From: JAGNKE01 sp965230245
GTDB taxonomy: Bacteria; Pseudomonadota; Alphaproteobacteria; Micavibrionales; Micavibrionaceae
Length of the DNA stretch: 64,000 nt
Assembly (NCBI GenBank): GCA_965230245.1
Contig: OZ246000.1
Location: forward strand, 1,364,001-1,428,000
Direction of reading: 5' to 3'
The notes under the pieces are model-generated. The model was not told the origin of the DNA. It did not search any database and was given only the letters and a program-made list of their open reading frames with translations. A program made the translations under genes and the position numbers. Of this stretch, positions 32,201 to 41,488 are shown in pieces (position 1 is the stretch's first letter; each line of letters opens with the position of its first letter).

Positions 32201-34774
32201 ATGAAATACTTAAGATACGTCTTCTTGGGATTTATATCCATGTTCCTGATCGGGGCTGTTATCGGTGTCGCAGGCATCGCGTACATCATCAGCTACTACA
32301 GCAAAGACTTGCCGGACCATAACCAGCTCAGAAACTACGAACCGCCTATTGTGACAAGGCTCTATGCCGGTGACGGGCGTTTCCTTGCCGAATTCGCACA
32401 GGAAAAACGGATTTTCGTACCCATTGAGTTCATTCCCGACAAAATCAAACAGGCCTTCATCGCAGCAGAAGACAAGAATTTTTACGAACACCCCGGTATT
32501 GATTTCTGGGCTGTCGTCCGCGCCATGGTCAGGAACGTCAAAAACTACGGGCAAGGCCGACGACTTCACGGCGCCTCAACCATCACACAACAAGTCGCAA
32601 AAAACTTCTTCCTGACAAGCGAACAAAAATACGAACGCAAGGTCAAAGAAGCCATCCTTGCCTATCGCATGAGCGAGTCCATGAGCAAGGAGCATATCCT
32701 GGAACTTTACCTCAACCAGATTTTCCTTGGCGGCGGTGCGTATGGCGTATCCGCGGCGGCACAATACTATTTTGACAAGGCCCTCAATGAACTCGAGATT
32801 CACGAAATCGCCTATCTGGCAGCTTTGCCGAAAGCGCCGAACAATTATCACCCTGTCAGAAACCACGACTCAGCGTTGGCCAGACGAAACTACGTGATCA
32901 ACCGCATGCACGAAGACAGATATATCACCGATGAAGAAGCCGAAACGGCATTGGCAGAGCCTCTGGAAATGGCTGAAGACAAGGAAAACACAACCGTTCA
33001 GGCCAGCTACTTTGCCGAGGAGGTCCGACGTGAACTGGCGCAACGCTTTGGAGAGGAAAGCCTCTACACAGGCGGCCTTGTGGTCAAAACCTCGGTTGAT
33101 CCCGAATTGCAGGACATTGCGGAAAGAAGTTTGCGCAAGGGACTGATGGAATATGACATGCGTCACGGCTACCGCGGTCCGCTTCAAACGCTCGAAACAA
33201 TGGACGACTGGCGCAAGCAATTAACGAATATAGAAAGACCTGAAGGGCTGATCGGCAACTGGCGTCTGGCTGTCGTCTTGGAAAGCGGCAAAGAGAGCGC
33301 AAAGCTGGGCTTCGTAGAGGCATCCCAAGGCGTACTCAAGCTCGAAGATATGAACTGGGCGCGTGAATACAGAAATAAGGGATACGCGCTCGGTCCGCCT
33401 GTTACCTCCGTCTCGCAAGTATTAGATACGGGCGATGTCATCATCGTCGAACCGAATGAAGAGCGGAAAGCCTCCCAAGAGGGAGAGAACGCAGAAGCCG
33501 AAAATGAAAACAATGCACGGAAGGACGGTGAATACAGCCTGCGCCAGATCCCGGACGTGCAAGGCTCTCTGATCGCAATCGACCCGCACACAGGGCGTGT
33601 TCTGGCCATGCAGGGGGGGTGGAGTTATGAATCAAGCGAATACAACCGCGCAACCCAGGCCATGCGCCAGCCCGGATCGGCTTTCAAACCTTTCGTTTAT
33701 CTGGCCGCACTGGATAAGGGCTTTACGCCGGCCACATTGGTTCTGGATGCCCCCGTTTGCATCGAAGACCGCCCGGGAAATGAATGGTGCCCCAAAAACT
33801 ACTCCGGAAATTCCTACGGCCCTACCACCATCCGTGTCGGTGTGGAAAAATCCAAAAACCAGATGACGGTCAGGCTTGCCGACTTCCTTGGCGCCGAACT
33901 GATCGCCAAATATTCCGACCATTTCGGTATTACGGATAAAATGGCGCCTTTGCTCTCCAACTCGCTTGGCGCAACAGAAACGACCCTGCTCAAGATGACG
34001 ACCTCTTATGCCATGCTGGTCAATGGCGGCAAGAAAATCACCCCGACCTTCATCGACCGTGTCCAGAACCGCCACGGCGAAACGGTATTCCGCCATGACA
34101 AACGCGAATGCAATTACTGCGGCCCGCTTCAAAAATGGCAGGAGCAACCCGTCCCGAGTATCGTCGACAACCGTGAACAAATCGCCGACCCGCGCTCGGC
34201 ATATCAGGTGGTTTCGATCCTCGAAGGCGTTGTACAACGCGGCACGGGCGCAAAACTCAGGTCGTTGAATAAAACATTAGCGGGTAAAACAGGCACGACG
34301 AATGAATCGCGCGACACATGGTTTATAGGCTTCTCGCCCGACTTGGCTGTTGGCGCGTTTGTCGGGTTCGATGATCCGCGCACTCTGGGAAAAAAAGAGC
34401 AGGGCGCATCCGTCGCACTTCCTGTTTTTAAATATTTCATGGAGGAAGCACTCGCAGATAAGCCGCCGACACCCTTCCGCCGTCCGCCCGGCCTACGCAA
34501 TGTCCTCATCAACGCGAAAACAGGCGTGCGTGCAAACCCGGGTGAAAAAAATGTGATCTGGGAATCCTTCAAGGCAGGCAGTGAGCCAACCGATGAGATG
34601 TATATTCTTGATGAAGACGGAATTAGCGTACTGCCGAGCTACGGATACAACTATTATGATTACAATATGGATATACAGTTACAAGGGCCATACAACCCTG
34701 ACGCTCCTTACGTTCCGATGCCGCAGGACGACGATACATCATCGGTAAATACCGGAACGGGCGGAATTTACTAA
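32201..34774 (+). CDS. mrcA: Penicillin-binding protein 1A
   Basis: An 857-residue bifunctional peptidoglycan synthase with an N-terminal membrane anchor (residues about 7-32). The glycosyltransferase domain has the catalytic Glu90 in AAEDKNFYEHPGID and GASTITQQVAKNFF. The transpeptidase has SAFK (Ser493, Lys496), SKN in VEKSKNQM and KTG in LAGKTGTTNES. An acidic, Asn/Glu-rich insertion interrupts the domain linking GT and TP (about residues 425-445). It polymerises and cross-links peptidoglycan in the periplasm. Its stop overlaps the opposing stop of the ZntB remnant by 3 bp. Confidence 0.96.
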   Translation: MKYLRYVFLGFISMFLIGAVIGVAGIAYIISYYSKDLPDHNQLRNYEPPIVTRLYAGDGRFLAEFAQEKRIFVPIEFIPDKIKQAFIAAEDKNFYEHPGIDFWAVVRAMVRNVKNYGQGRRLHGASTITQQVAKNFFLTSEQKYERKVKEAILAYRMSESMSKEHILELYLNQIFLGGGAYGVSAAAQYYFDKALNELEIHEIAYLAALPKAPNNYHPVRNHDSALARRNYVINRMHEDRYITDEEAETALAEPLEMAEDKENTTVQASYFAEEVRRELAQRFGEESLYTGGLVVKTSVDPELQDIAERSLRKGLMEYDMRHGYRGPLQTLETMDDWRKQLTNIERPEGLIGNWRLAVVLESGKESAKLGFVEASQGVLKLEDMNWAREYRNKGYALGPPVTSVSQVLDTGDVIIVEPNEERKASQEGENAEAENENNARKDGEYSLRQIPDVQGSLIAIDPHTGRVLAMQGGWSYESSEYNRATQAMRQPGSAFKPFVYLAALDKGFTPATLVLDAPVCIEDRPGNEWCPKNYSGNSYGPTTIRVGVEKSKNQMTVRLADFLGAELIAKYSDHFGITDKMAPLLSNSLGATETTLLKMTTSYAMLVNGGKKITPTFIDRVQNRHGETVFRHDKRECNYCGPLQKWQEQPVPSIVDNREQIADPRSAYQVVSILEGVVQRGTGAKLRSLNKTLAGKTGTTNESRDTWFIGFSPDLAVGAFVGFDDPRTLGKKEQGASVALPVFKYFMEEALADKPPTPFRRPPGLRNVLINAKTGVRANPGEKNVIWESFKAGSEPTDEMYILDEDGISVLPSYGYNYYDYNMDIQLQGPYNPDAPYVPMPQDDDTSSVNTGTGGIY

Positions 34775-35058
34775 AACCACTTCAGCTTTTTGAAGATATA
34801 GATTTGCAGACCCACGATAACAGTCATCATCATGATGAAAATCCAGAAGGCCGCGGGGTTTTCCGCGCCCGGAATGCCGCCGACATTAATCCCGAGCAAA
34901 CCCGTCAAAAACCCGAGCGGTAAGAAAATTGCCGCAATAACGGAAAGAACATACATATTCCGGTTCATCTTATCGGAAATACTTTGCCCTTCAAGCATGG
35001 TCGCTGTGCCGTCGCCGTTTATTTTACAGGCGTGTATAATTCCGCTATCGCTACTCAT
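34771..35058 (-). pseudogene. Internally deleted CorA/ZntB-type transporter
   Basis: A 95-residue frame starting MSSDSGIIHACKINGDG, which resembles the first residues of ZntB-like proteins, and passing at once into the C-terminal membrane part: KMNRNMYVLSVIAAIFLPL and LGFLTGLLGINVGGIPGA with the pore GIN motif (normally GMN in CorA, GIN in ZntB), then a second helix and basic end. A full ZntB has about 320 residues, so most of the cytoplasmic funnel is missing, as though deleted in frame. The ATG overlaps the mscS stop (ATGAGTAG), suggesting it is still translated by coupling. Confidence 0.65.
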
Positions 35059-37411
35059 CACTGTTATCTCCTGCTAATGCGGCTTTAGACTGTTGCGGGT
35101 AATCCGACGGATTGGCAAACTCCAGAACGTGGGATTGCGAACGGATATGCAAATCGCGCTGCGGGAACGGAATCTCGATACCTTCTTCCTTAAGGCGGTC
35201 CCAGATCATAAACCGCAAATCCGTAGAAATATCATAACGCTCCCGAATATTCCGAACAAAAATCCGTAAATCGAATATCAGTGCGCTATCTCCGAAATCC
35301 TTGAACAAAACGTTTGCCGCAGGATGAGACAAAACGGAAGGATGCTCTTTTGCACAGTCCAGCAGAATTTCCCGTACCTTATGCGGATCACAGTCATAAG
35401 TGACGCCGACAGTAATCGCGACACGCCCGATACGATCTTTATACGTCCAGTTTTTAACAGACGAAGAAATAAGCTCCGAATTCGGGACAATGATAGAAGT
35501 CTTGTCCAGTGTTTCGATTTCGGTCGCCCGCACGCTGATTTTTTTGACAAAACCTTCACCGGAATTCAGCATAACCCAATCACCGACTTTGATCGGACGC
35601 TCGAAAAGCAAAATCAAGCCGGAGACAAAGTTACTGACAATACTCTGAAGACCGAAACCGATACCGACGGAAAGAGCACCGGCAATCAACGCAAGGTTTG
35701 TAAGGTCGAAACCGACGGCTGAAATACCCGCCATCATCGAAATAATCAGACCCAGATACCCAAGAAGCTGGATCAACGAATGTCTGACGGACATATCCAG
35801 ACGCGTTTTTGGTAATATTTTATCACTCAGTACACGCTGCACCATGCGCGTTCCGAAGAGCAGCGCAAGGAACACGAACACGCCGATGCTAATATTCGCA
35901 ATTGAAATATTGACGCTTCCGATATTGAAACCCCAGAACGCCTGAACGACCCAGTCCTGAATTTCAACCCATTCAACGCCGATAATACCTGCCGCCAAAG
36001 GCAGGCACAAAACGATGATGACAATATCGACAACCAGTCCGAGCCAGAACAGCACAAGCCGCTCGCCGCCCTCGTCACCGTCTTTTTGGAAGAAATTATC
36101 AATCTGACGCAGGGTTGACCGCGCAATCGCGCGTAACATGGCCAAAAAGACCAGAAAGGAGACAAGGGAAACACTTTTCTCAAAAATATATCGCGCAAGA
36201 GCAGCATAGCCGAAAATATTACAGGCGATAATGAAAAGCCCCATCCCGCCGATAAACAGGAACGTATTTCGTGGAAGATAAAAACTGCCGCCGGTTTCTT
36301 CTGTGAATTTATAGGTGTAAATAGACCCGATGATTATCAATACGCCGTAAAGACTCGTAAAAAGGTAAGTCTGTGCAACGGCCAGATCAACACCGGAACC
36401 CATCGCCCCGCCGGTCTCCAGTAAGACGGCATCTAGTACGAAGAGCAAGGCGGCGATACAGGCAATCCAGCGTGTACCTTGACGGATAATACCGCCAACA
36501 TAAAAACGGCTGGTAACAATAAAAACGTAAAACAGGAAGCCTGAGAAAATCAGGATTTCACCCGAAAACGTTAAATTCCCTTCGGAAATAATGCCTTGTG
36601 CCATAAAGGATTGCTGTATGATGGCAAACCCAATAGCAACCGCAAACATACTGATAAGCGCAGATGAAGACACAAGCGCGAGTTTGCGTTTGGAGCGGCC
36701 TTCTGAAAGCTCTTCAATACGGGACTTCAAATGTCGGATAGAGTAATACCGTCCGATAATCAGTATACCGAGAAAGACAATAAGAGCGGCCATCAAAGCA
36801 TAGATGGACGGGTCTTTCTGAAGGATATCACGGAACGAAAGAAGCATTTTCGAATACTGCAATTCATAATTCTCGAAAGCCGATATCCAGAGCGTGCCAG
36901 AAAACGGAGAGCGCTCGGTTTCAAGAATACGGTATAGGAATTTTTCCCGCCGCAACTCGGCAATCCGCTCCTGAAAACGCATGGATTTTGAAACAATTGC
37001 CTCACCCTGAATAATCAGCCCCTCGAGCTGGCGTTTTTGCTGTCCCAATTCTTTGCGTAACTGCTGGATGTTCTCTGGTTCGGGAATCGGATCTTCCCCT
37101 TCTGCAGCCGTCGGAGGTGGGCCAAGATCCTGTAAATCCGCCGAAACAAGATTCAGGACAGGACGGAGTTTTTCCGTAATATCCTGAACGTCCGTCCTGA
37201 TCTGCCTGATTTCCTGACGCTTATTGAAAAGTTCTTTTGTCGTTAGATCATCATCAGTAAAAATAACTTCATAGTTGTCTAACGCTTCTTGCTTTTGGTC
37301 GAGGGTTTGATGAACCTCTTCATAATTAAAATCCTGAGCATAAGAAAAAGCACCAAAACCGGCAGCAATCGAAGTCAGAATAATAAAAAGAAGGAAATGG
37401 CGTAACGTCAT
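35051..37411 (-). CDS. Large MscS-family mechanosensitive channel
   Basis: A 786-residue protein with a signal peptide (FIILTSIAAGFGAFSYA), a periplasmic coiled-coil domain (residues about 25-210, rich in Gln/Glu/Arg), about eleven hydrophobic segments, and a C-terminal MscS core: GALSVGIGFGLQSIVSNFVSG is the pore helix and GDWVMLNSGEGFVKKI the start of the beta domain. This layout fits the MscK/YbdG-DUF3772 type of channel that vents solutes under hypo-osmotic shock. Its stop overlaps the ZntB remnant start. Confidence 0.88.
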   Translation of the reverse strand: MTLRHFLLFIILTSIAAGFGAFSYAQDFNYEEVHQTLDQKQEALDNYEVIFTDDDLTTKELFNKRQEIRQIRTDVQDITEKLRPVLNLVSADLQDLGPPPTAAEGEDPIPEPENIQQLRKELGQQKRQLEGLIIQGEAIVSKSMRFQERIAELRREKFLYRILETERSPFSGTLWISAFENYELQYSKMLLSFRDILQKDPSIYALMAALIVFLGILIIGRYYSIRHLKSRIEELSEGRSKRKLALVSSSALISMFAVAIGFAIIQQSFMAQGIISEGNLTFSGEILIFSGFLFYVFIVTSRFYVGGIIRQGTRWIACIAALLFVLDAVLLETGGAMGSGVDLAVAQTYLFTSLYGVLIIIGSIYTYKFTEETGGSFYLPRNTFLFIGGMGLFIIACNIFGYAALARYIFEKSVSLVSFLVFLAMLRAIARSTLRQIDNFFQKDGDEGGERLVLFWLGLVVDIVIIVLCLPLAAGIIGVEWVEIQDWVVQAFWGFNIGSVNISIANISIGVFVFLALLFGTRMVQRVLSDKILPKTRLDMSVRHSLIQLLGYLGLIISMMAGISAVGFDLTNLALIAGALSVGIGFGLQSIVSNFVSGLILLFERPIKVGDWVMLNSGEGFVKKISVRATEIETLDKTSIIVPNSELISSSVKNWTYKDRIGRVAITVGVTYDCDPHKVREILLDCAKEHPSVLSHPAANVLFKDFGDSALIFDLRIFVRNIRERYDISTDLRFMIWDRLKEEGIEIPFPQRDLHIRSQSHVLEFANPSDYPQQSKAALAGDNSDE

Positions 37412-37537
37412 GAAATTGTGTGTTGTTTAAATGTTCTAAACTTATTTTGCTTTTTTTACGCGGCGTAGCAAGGGATATCTCCATTCTTTCTGCCTGAACG
37501 CTTGACAATTTCCCGTATAAAAGACATCACTCGATAC

Positions 37538-39076
37538 ATGAAAGCCAAGGGATCCATCGCTGCAGGCCACGAACTCACTGCGAAAGCAGGCGCAGAAATC
37601 CTGCGGGCTGGCGGAAACGCTTATGATGCCATCCTCGCATCAGTCGCCGCAGCTTGCGTCTGTGAGCCGATTTTATCTTCATTCGGCGGAGGTGGGTTTT
37701 TGCTCGCCTCTCCTTCGGAAGGCAATTCACGCGTCTACGATTTTTTTGTCAAAACACCTTCAGGGGAAAACCGCAATCCCGACACCATGGATTTTAAAGG
37801 AATCGATGTCTATTACGGCGCGGTCACGCAACGTTTTCATATCGGAAAAGCGTCCGTTGGCGTTCCCGGGCAAGTTCGCGGTATTTTTGACATTCACAAT
37901 GACCTTGGCACGATGCCGATAAAAGACATCTTCACGCCAGCCATTGAGTTCGCCAAAAAAGGCGTGGTCATGAACGCTTACCAAGCTTTCCTCTTTGACG
38001 TCGTACGCGACATTCTTGCAACCGAGGAGATTTGCAAAAAACTGTTCGGCTGTCCCAAGGAAGACGGCAAGTTTCTGCCCGAAGGCGCTCTTATGAAACT
38101 GCCTGACATGGCAGACTTCATGGAAACACTGGCCATCGAAGGACCGGACCTGTTTTACCGTGGCGAGGTTGCACGCTCTATTGCTGAAGATATGAAAGAC
38201 GGCGGCCTGATCACACGCGGAGATTTGGAAAATTACGATGTGATCAAACGTGACCCGCTGAAGCTGGATTACTACGGAACAAAAATCGAGGCAAACCCGC
38301 CCCCATCAGTCGGCGGCCTACTGATAGCTTTCGGCTTAAAATTACTGCAGGAAACGGACTTCAAGACAATCGGTAATAATAGCTGCCAATATCTGAGTTT
38401 AATGACAAAGGTACTCGATCTGACACAGCGGGCGCGCATCGAAAAGGAAGCCGGCAGCTCTCTTGATCAGACAATGCTGGATCCTGACTATCTCAAAACC
38501 TATGCCGAGAAAGTGGCCGATCGTCCAGTATGCGGCCGCGGTACCACCCACATCAGCGCTATCGACGGACAAGGCAACATGGCCAGTATGACCGTCTCCA
38601 CGGGAGAGGGCAGCGCATATGTCATTCCCGGCACGGGCATTCAGATGAACAATATGCTCGGTGAAGAAGACTTAAACCCTGCGGGATTCCATAATTGGCA
38701 ACCCGGCGAGCGTTTAAGCTCCATGATGGCTCCAATGACAATTACATGGCCTGACGGCCGCAAAGTAGCGACCGGAACCGGCGGGGCGAACAGAATTCGC
38801 ACTGTTCTGCTCCAACAACTCGTAAAACTGGTTAATTACGGGCAATCGATCGAAAATTCGGTTTTGGACTCCCGCATTCACATGGAAAACAGTCATTTGA
38901 ATATCGAAGGCGGATTTGAATTTGATCTGCAGCCGATCCTAAAAGCCTACCCCGAAAACACGCTTTGGGATGAAAAAACCATGTTTTTTGGCGGTATTCA
39001 CACGGTAGGATCCTCGGGAAAAGAAACTACAGGCACTGCAGACCCGCGTAGGGACGGATATTGCATTACAATCTAA
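37538..39076 (+). CDS. Gamma-glutamyltransferase-like protein
   Basis: A 512-residue Ntn-hydrolase of the GGT family. AGGNAYDAILASVAAACVCEP and SFGGGGFLL match the large subunit; the autoprocessing nucleophile is the second Thr in GRGTTHISAIDGQGN, and RLSSMMAPMTI and PPSVGGLLIA line the site. No signal peptide is seen, whereas GGT is typically periplasmic or secreted, so a cytoplasmic role is likely. The start is uncertain: ATG 37538 (MKAKGSIAAGHELTA) is favoured over a TTG 36 bp upstream; neither has a good ribosome binding site. Confidence 0.82.
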   Translation: MKAKGSIAAGHELTAKAGAEILRAGGNAYDAILASVAAACVCEPILSSFGGGGFLLASPSEGNSRVYDFFVKTPSGENRNPDTMDFKGIDVYYGAVTQRFHIGKASVGVPGQVRGIFDIHNDLGTMPIKDIFTPAIEFAKKGVVMNAYQAFLFDVVRDILATEEICKKLFGCPKEDGKFLPEGALMKLPDMADFMETLAIEGPDLFYRGEVARSIAEDMKDGGLITRGDLENYDVIKRDPLKLDYYGTKIEANPPPSVGGLLIAFGLKLLQETDFKTIGNNSCQYLSLMTKVLDLTQRARIEKEAGSSLDQTMLDPDYLKTYAEKVADRPVCGRGTTHISAIDGQGNMASMTVSTGEGSAYVIPGTGIQMNNMLGEEDLNPAGFHNWQPGERLSSMMAPMTITWPDGRKVATGTGGANRIRTVLLQQLVKLVNYGQSIENSVLDSRIHMENSHLNIEGGFEFDLQPILKAYPENTLWDEKTMFFGGIHTVGSSGKETTGTADPRRDGYCITI

Positions 39077-39239
39077 AAAGGGCACAAAAATAATCAAATT
39101 CGAGCAAAAATCTTACATCATCCTCAAAAAAGCGAAATAAATTAAACGGATGCATTGCAAAGTTAGTGTAAATACTTCATGATACGGACAAATTAAGTAC
39201 TTTAATAATTTAGGTTTTTGAATAAGAGGAAAAGTCACG

Positions 39240-39575
39240 ATGTCAAATCAGGCACAACCATCACCGGAAGAAAATGAAGCACCGGAAGCTGCAAATCAAC
39301 AGGCTGCACCGGCTGCTGAGCAAAATACGCCGTCTCCTGATAGCCCTGAAGGAAAAGCAAGAGCAGGCAGACTGTACTTTGCACTGATCATTGTTCTATT
39401 CATCTTTTTGGGCACTATCGTTGCGGTTTACACATTCGGCGAGAAGGTTTTTGTAAAAATTCCTTACACGAATGTGACGATCTTCCAAACGCCTGACATG
39501 GCGGAGTCAGCATCCGAGCAGGGTGCCGCTGCAATGGAAGAAGAAGGTATGGCTGCTGAAGAAGAAGCAGAATAA
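39240..39575 (+). CDS. Single-pass membrane protein, acidic flanks
   Basis: A 111-residue protein. Residues 1-45 are Pro/Ala/Glu/Gln-rich and disordered, a hydrophobic segment (YFALIIVLFIFLGTIVAVY, about 46-65) follows, then a short domain FGEKVFVKIPYTNVTIF and a Glu/Ala-rich tail. GAGGAAA precedes the ATG, and an excellent terminator follows, so it is a single-gene unit. No family recognised. Confidence 0.6.
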   Translation: MSNQAQPSPEENEAPEAANQQAAPAAEQNTPSPDSPEGKARAGRLYFALIIVLFIFLGTIVAVYTFGEKVFVKIPYTNVTIFQTPDMAESASEQGAAAMEEEGMAAEEEAE

Positions 39576-39597
39576 CTACCTGAACAATAATTTTATG

Positions 39598-39628
39598 ACC
39601 GACCTTAAGAATTTAAGGTCGGTTTTTA
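39598..39628 (+). terminator. Intrinsic terminator
   Basis: ACCGACCTTAA (39598-39608) and TTAAGGTCGGT (39613-39623) form a perfect 11-bp stem with a GAAT loop and T5. Confidence 0.92.
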
Positions 39629-39726
39629 TTTTATTGTTGGAAAAATTAGTTTTTCAGTGACAAGGCGCTTTTCCTGAAATAAAGACTTGTCTAACTTAAT
39701 AGTAAGTCAATCTCGGGAACAAAACG

Positions 39727-40527
39727 ATGAACAATCCAAAGGCTCAAGGCGAAGTCGAGGTAAAACGTAGACTTCGCTCTCCCACTATTTATGAGATCAT
39801 TTCCCACGAAGGACAGGAGGAATTGGCCCGTCCTTTCCAGTCACTGGCCTGGTCGGCAGTCGTGGCGGGCATATGCATAAGCTTTTGTCTCTTTGCTGAA
39901 GGCTTCTTGCAACTACACCTTGAGGGAGAGGGCGGACACTATTTTCTGATCGAAAATCTCGGCTACACGGTTGGTTTTGTGATTGTTGTGTTAGGGCGTT
40001 TCCAGCTTTTCACCGAACATACGGTAACGGTGATTCTGCCGCTTTTGGAAAGATTTAGCGCCTACCGTTTTTCCCGAACCATGAAACTATGGGCCGTGAT
40101 CCTCTTCTTTAACTTTGTAGGGACTTTCCTTGTCGCGGTTCTGATTACGAATTTCTCATTCTTCAGTGACGCACAGATGGAAGTATTTTTCGAAATATCC
40201 AAACATGCGGTTGACCGCGACTTTGATTTGGTATTCCTGCAGGCTATACCTGCAGGGTTCCTGATTGCAACAATGGTCTGGATGATTCCGAGTGCCGAAA
40301 ATTCACAGCTTTGGGTCATTGTATTGATGACATATCTCATCGCCATCGGCGACTTTGCGCATATTGTCGCAGGATCGGCAGAGGCATTTTTGGTTATGTT
40401 AAACGGCCATATCTCCATTTACCAGGGATTGGGTTACATGCTGTTCGCTTGCCTCGGGAATATTATTGGCGGAACCGGTCTTTTTGCGCTTACGGCCTAC
40501 GCGCAAGTGAAAAGAGAAATGGATTAA
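39727..40527 (+). CDS. Formate/nitrite transporter family protein
   Basis: A 266-residue channel of the FNT family with six hydrophobic segments. RPFQSLAWSAVVAGICISF, GRFQLFTEHTVTVILP and the half-site FAHIVAGSAEAF are family features, and the closest known relative in style is E. coli YfdC rather than FocA or NirC. FNT proteins conduct small monovalent acids such as formate, nitrite or hydrosulfide. No formate or nitrite metabolism gene is adjacent, so the substrate is open. Confidence 0.85.
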   Translation: MNNPKAQGEVEVKRRLRSPTIYEIISHEGQEELARPFQSLAWSAVVAGICISFCLFAEGFLQLHLEGEGGHYFLIENLGYTVGFVIVVLGRFQLFTEHTVTVILPLLERFSAYRFSRTMKLWAVILFFNFVGTFLVAVLITNFSFFSDAQMEVFFEISKHAVDRDFDLVFLQAIPAGFLIATMVWMIPSAENSQLWVIVLMTYLIAIGDFAHIVAGSAEAFLVMLNGHISIYQGLGYMLFACLGNIIGGTGLFALTAYAQVKREMD

Positions 40528-40661
40528 GCGCTAAGCTTCGGCATGATCAAGAAAACAGCAAAAGAAAACATGCCTGTGTATACATATGCGCCGGCATGAT
40601 GACTTTGAAATAAAACATTGCTAATATTCAAAGAAATTAATACCAACGAAAAGTCACGATC

Positions 40662-41384
40662 ATGAATAAATTTGCCTTAACTGGAGTAATCACTGTTGCG
40701 TTAATAGGATCTGTTACACAGTCGGTAGCAGGTGAAGATTACGGTTTGGATGTTTCCGCAAATGTTGGCTTCGTAAGCGAATATTCTTTCCGCGGGATCG
40801 CGCAATCCGACGAAAACTTTGCCGTACAAGGCGGATTTGATGTCTCCCATGAAACGGGGCTTTATGCCGGAATATGGGGCTCGAACGTCGATTTTAACGA
40901 TGGCGACGAAGCGAACATCGAAATTGATCTCTACGGCGGCTACAGCGGATCTTTTAAAGGGCTGAACTATGACATCGGCCTGATTTATTATGCCTATCCG
41001 GGCGCGGACAGCTCTCTCGACTATGATTTCTGGGAAGGGTCTTTCGCTATAGGGTATGACTTCGATCTTTTCTCCACATATGCCTCTGTAAACTATTCAC
41101 CCGAATATTTCGGAGATAGCGGTGACGCACAATACTACTCCTTAAGCGTAGACGTGCCGCTTCCAAAAGAATTCACCCTGAGCGCCCATGTCGGCTATCA
41201 GGAAATTGACGATAACGATGCCTTTGGCGTTCCCGACTATACGGACTGGTCTGTTGGTCTGGGCTACAACTTCAAGGGCTTCGATCTTTCTGTGCAATAC
41301 ATCGACACCGATCTGGATGAACCAGAGGAGTGTGCGGATGGTTGCGACTCTCGCGTAATCTTTGGAGTATCAAAAAGCTTTTAA
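40662..41384 (+). CDS. TorF-family putative outer-membrane porin
   Basis: A 240-residue protein with a signal peptide (LTGVITVALIGSVTQSVAG-EDY) and an all-beta mature part with alternating aromatic residues, beginning DVSANVGFVSEYSFRGIAQSDENFAVQGG, which is here split into its known parts VSEYSFRGIAQSD and AVQGGFDV. It ends in Phe (FGVSKSF), the outer-membrane barrel signal. Members of this family are predicted porins of unknown substrate. A 10-bp inverted repeat starts at its stop codon. Confidence 0.85.
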   Translation: MNKFALTGVITVALIGSVTQSVAGEDYGLDVSANVGFVSEYSFRGIAQSDENFAVQGGFDVSHETGLYAGIWGSNVDFNDGDEANIEIDLYGGYSGSFKGLNYDIGLIYYAYPGADSSLDYDFWEGSFAIGYDFDLFSTYASVNYSPEYFGDSGDAQYYSLSVDVPLPKEFTLSAHVGYQEIDDNDAFGVPDYTDWSVGLGYNFKGFDLSVQYIDTDLDEPEECADGCDSRVIFGVSKSF

Positions 41385-41426
41385 CCAATTTTTTGTGACT
41401 TTCTAGGTAAAATAACAAAATTGGTT
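41383..41426. repeat. 10-bp inverted repeat at the porin stop
   Basis: AACCAATTTT (41383-41392) and AAAATTGGTT (41417-41426) are perfect complements 24 bp apart. There is no T run after it, so it may be an mRNA-stabilising hairpin or a binding site for the chemoreceptor gene downstream, rather than a simple terminator. Confidence 0.45.
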
Positions 41427-41488
41427 GAGCGATCTTTTTTACGTAAGGTTCTTGGCATGTCTGGCCGGGAAGCCTGGGGGATATATCT

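Noticed and set aside
37502..37525. TTGACA followed by TATAAA before the GGT-like gene as a promoter
   Set aside because: The spacing is only 8 bp, too short for sigma-70.
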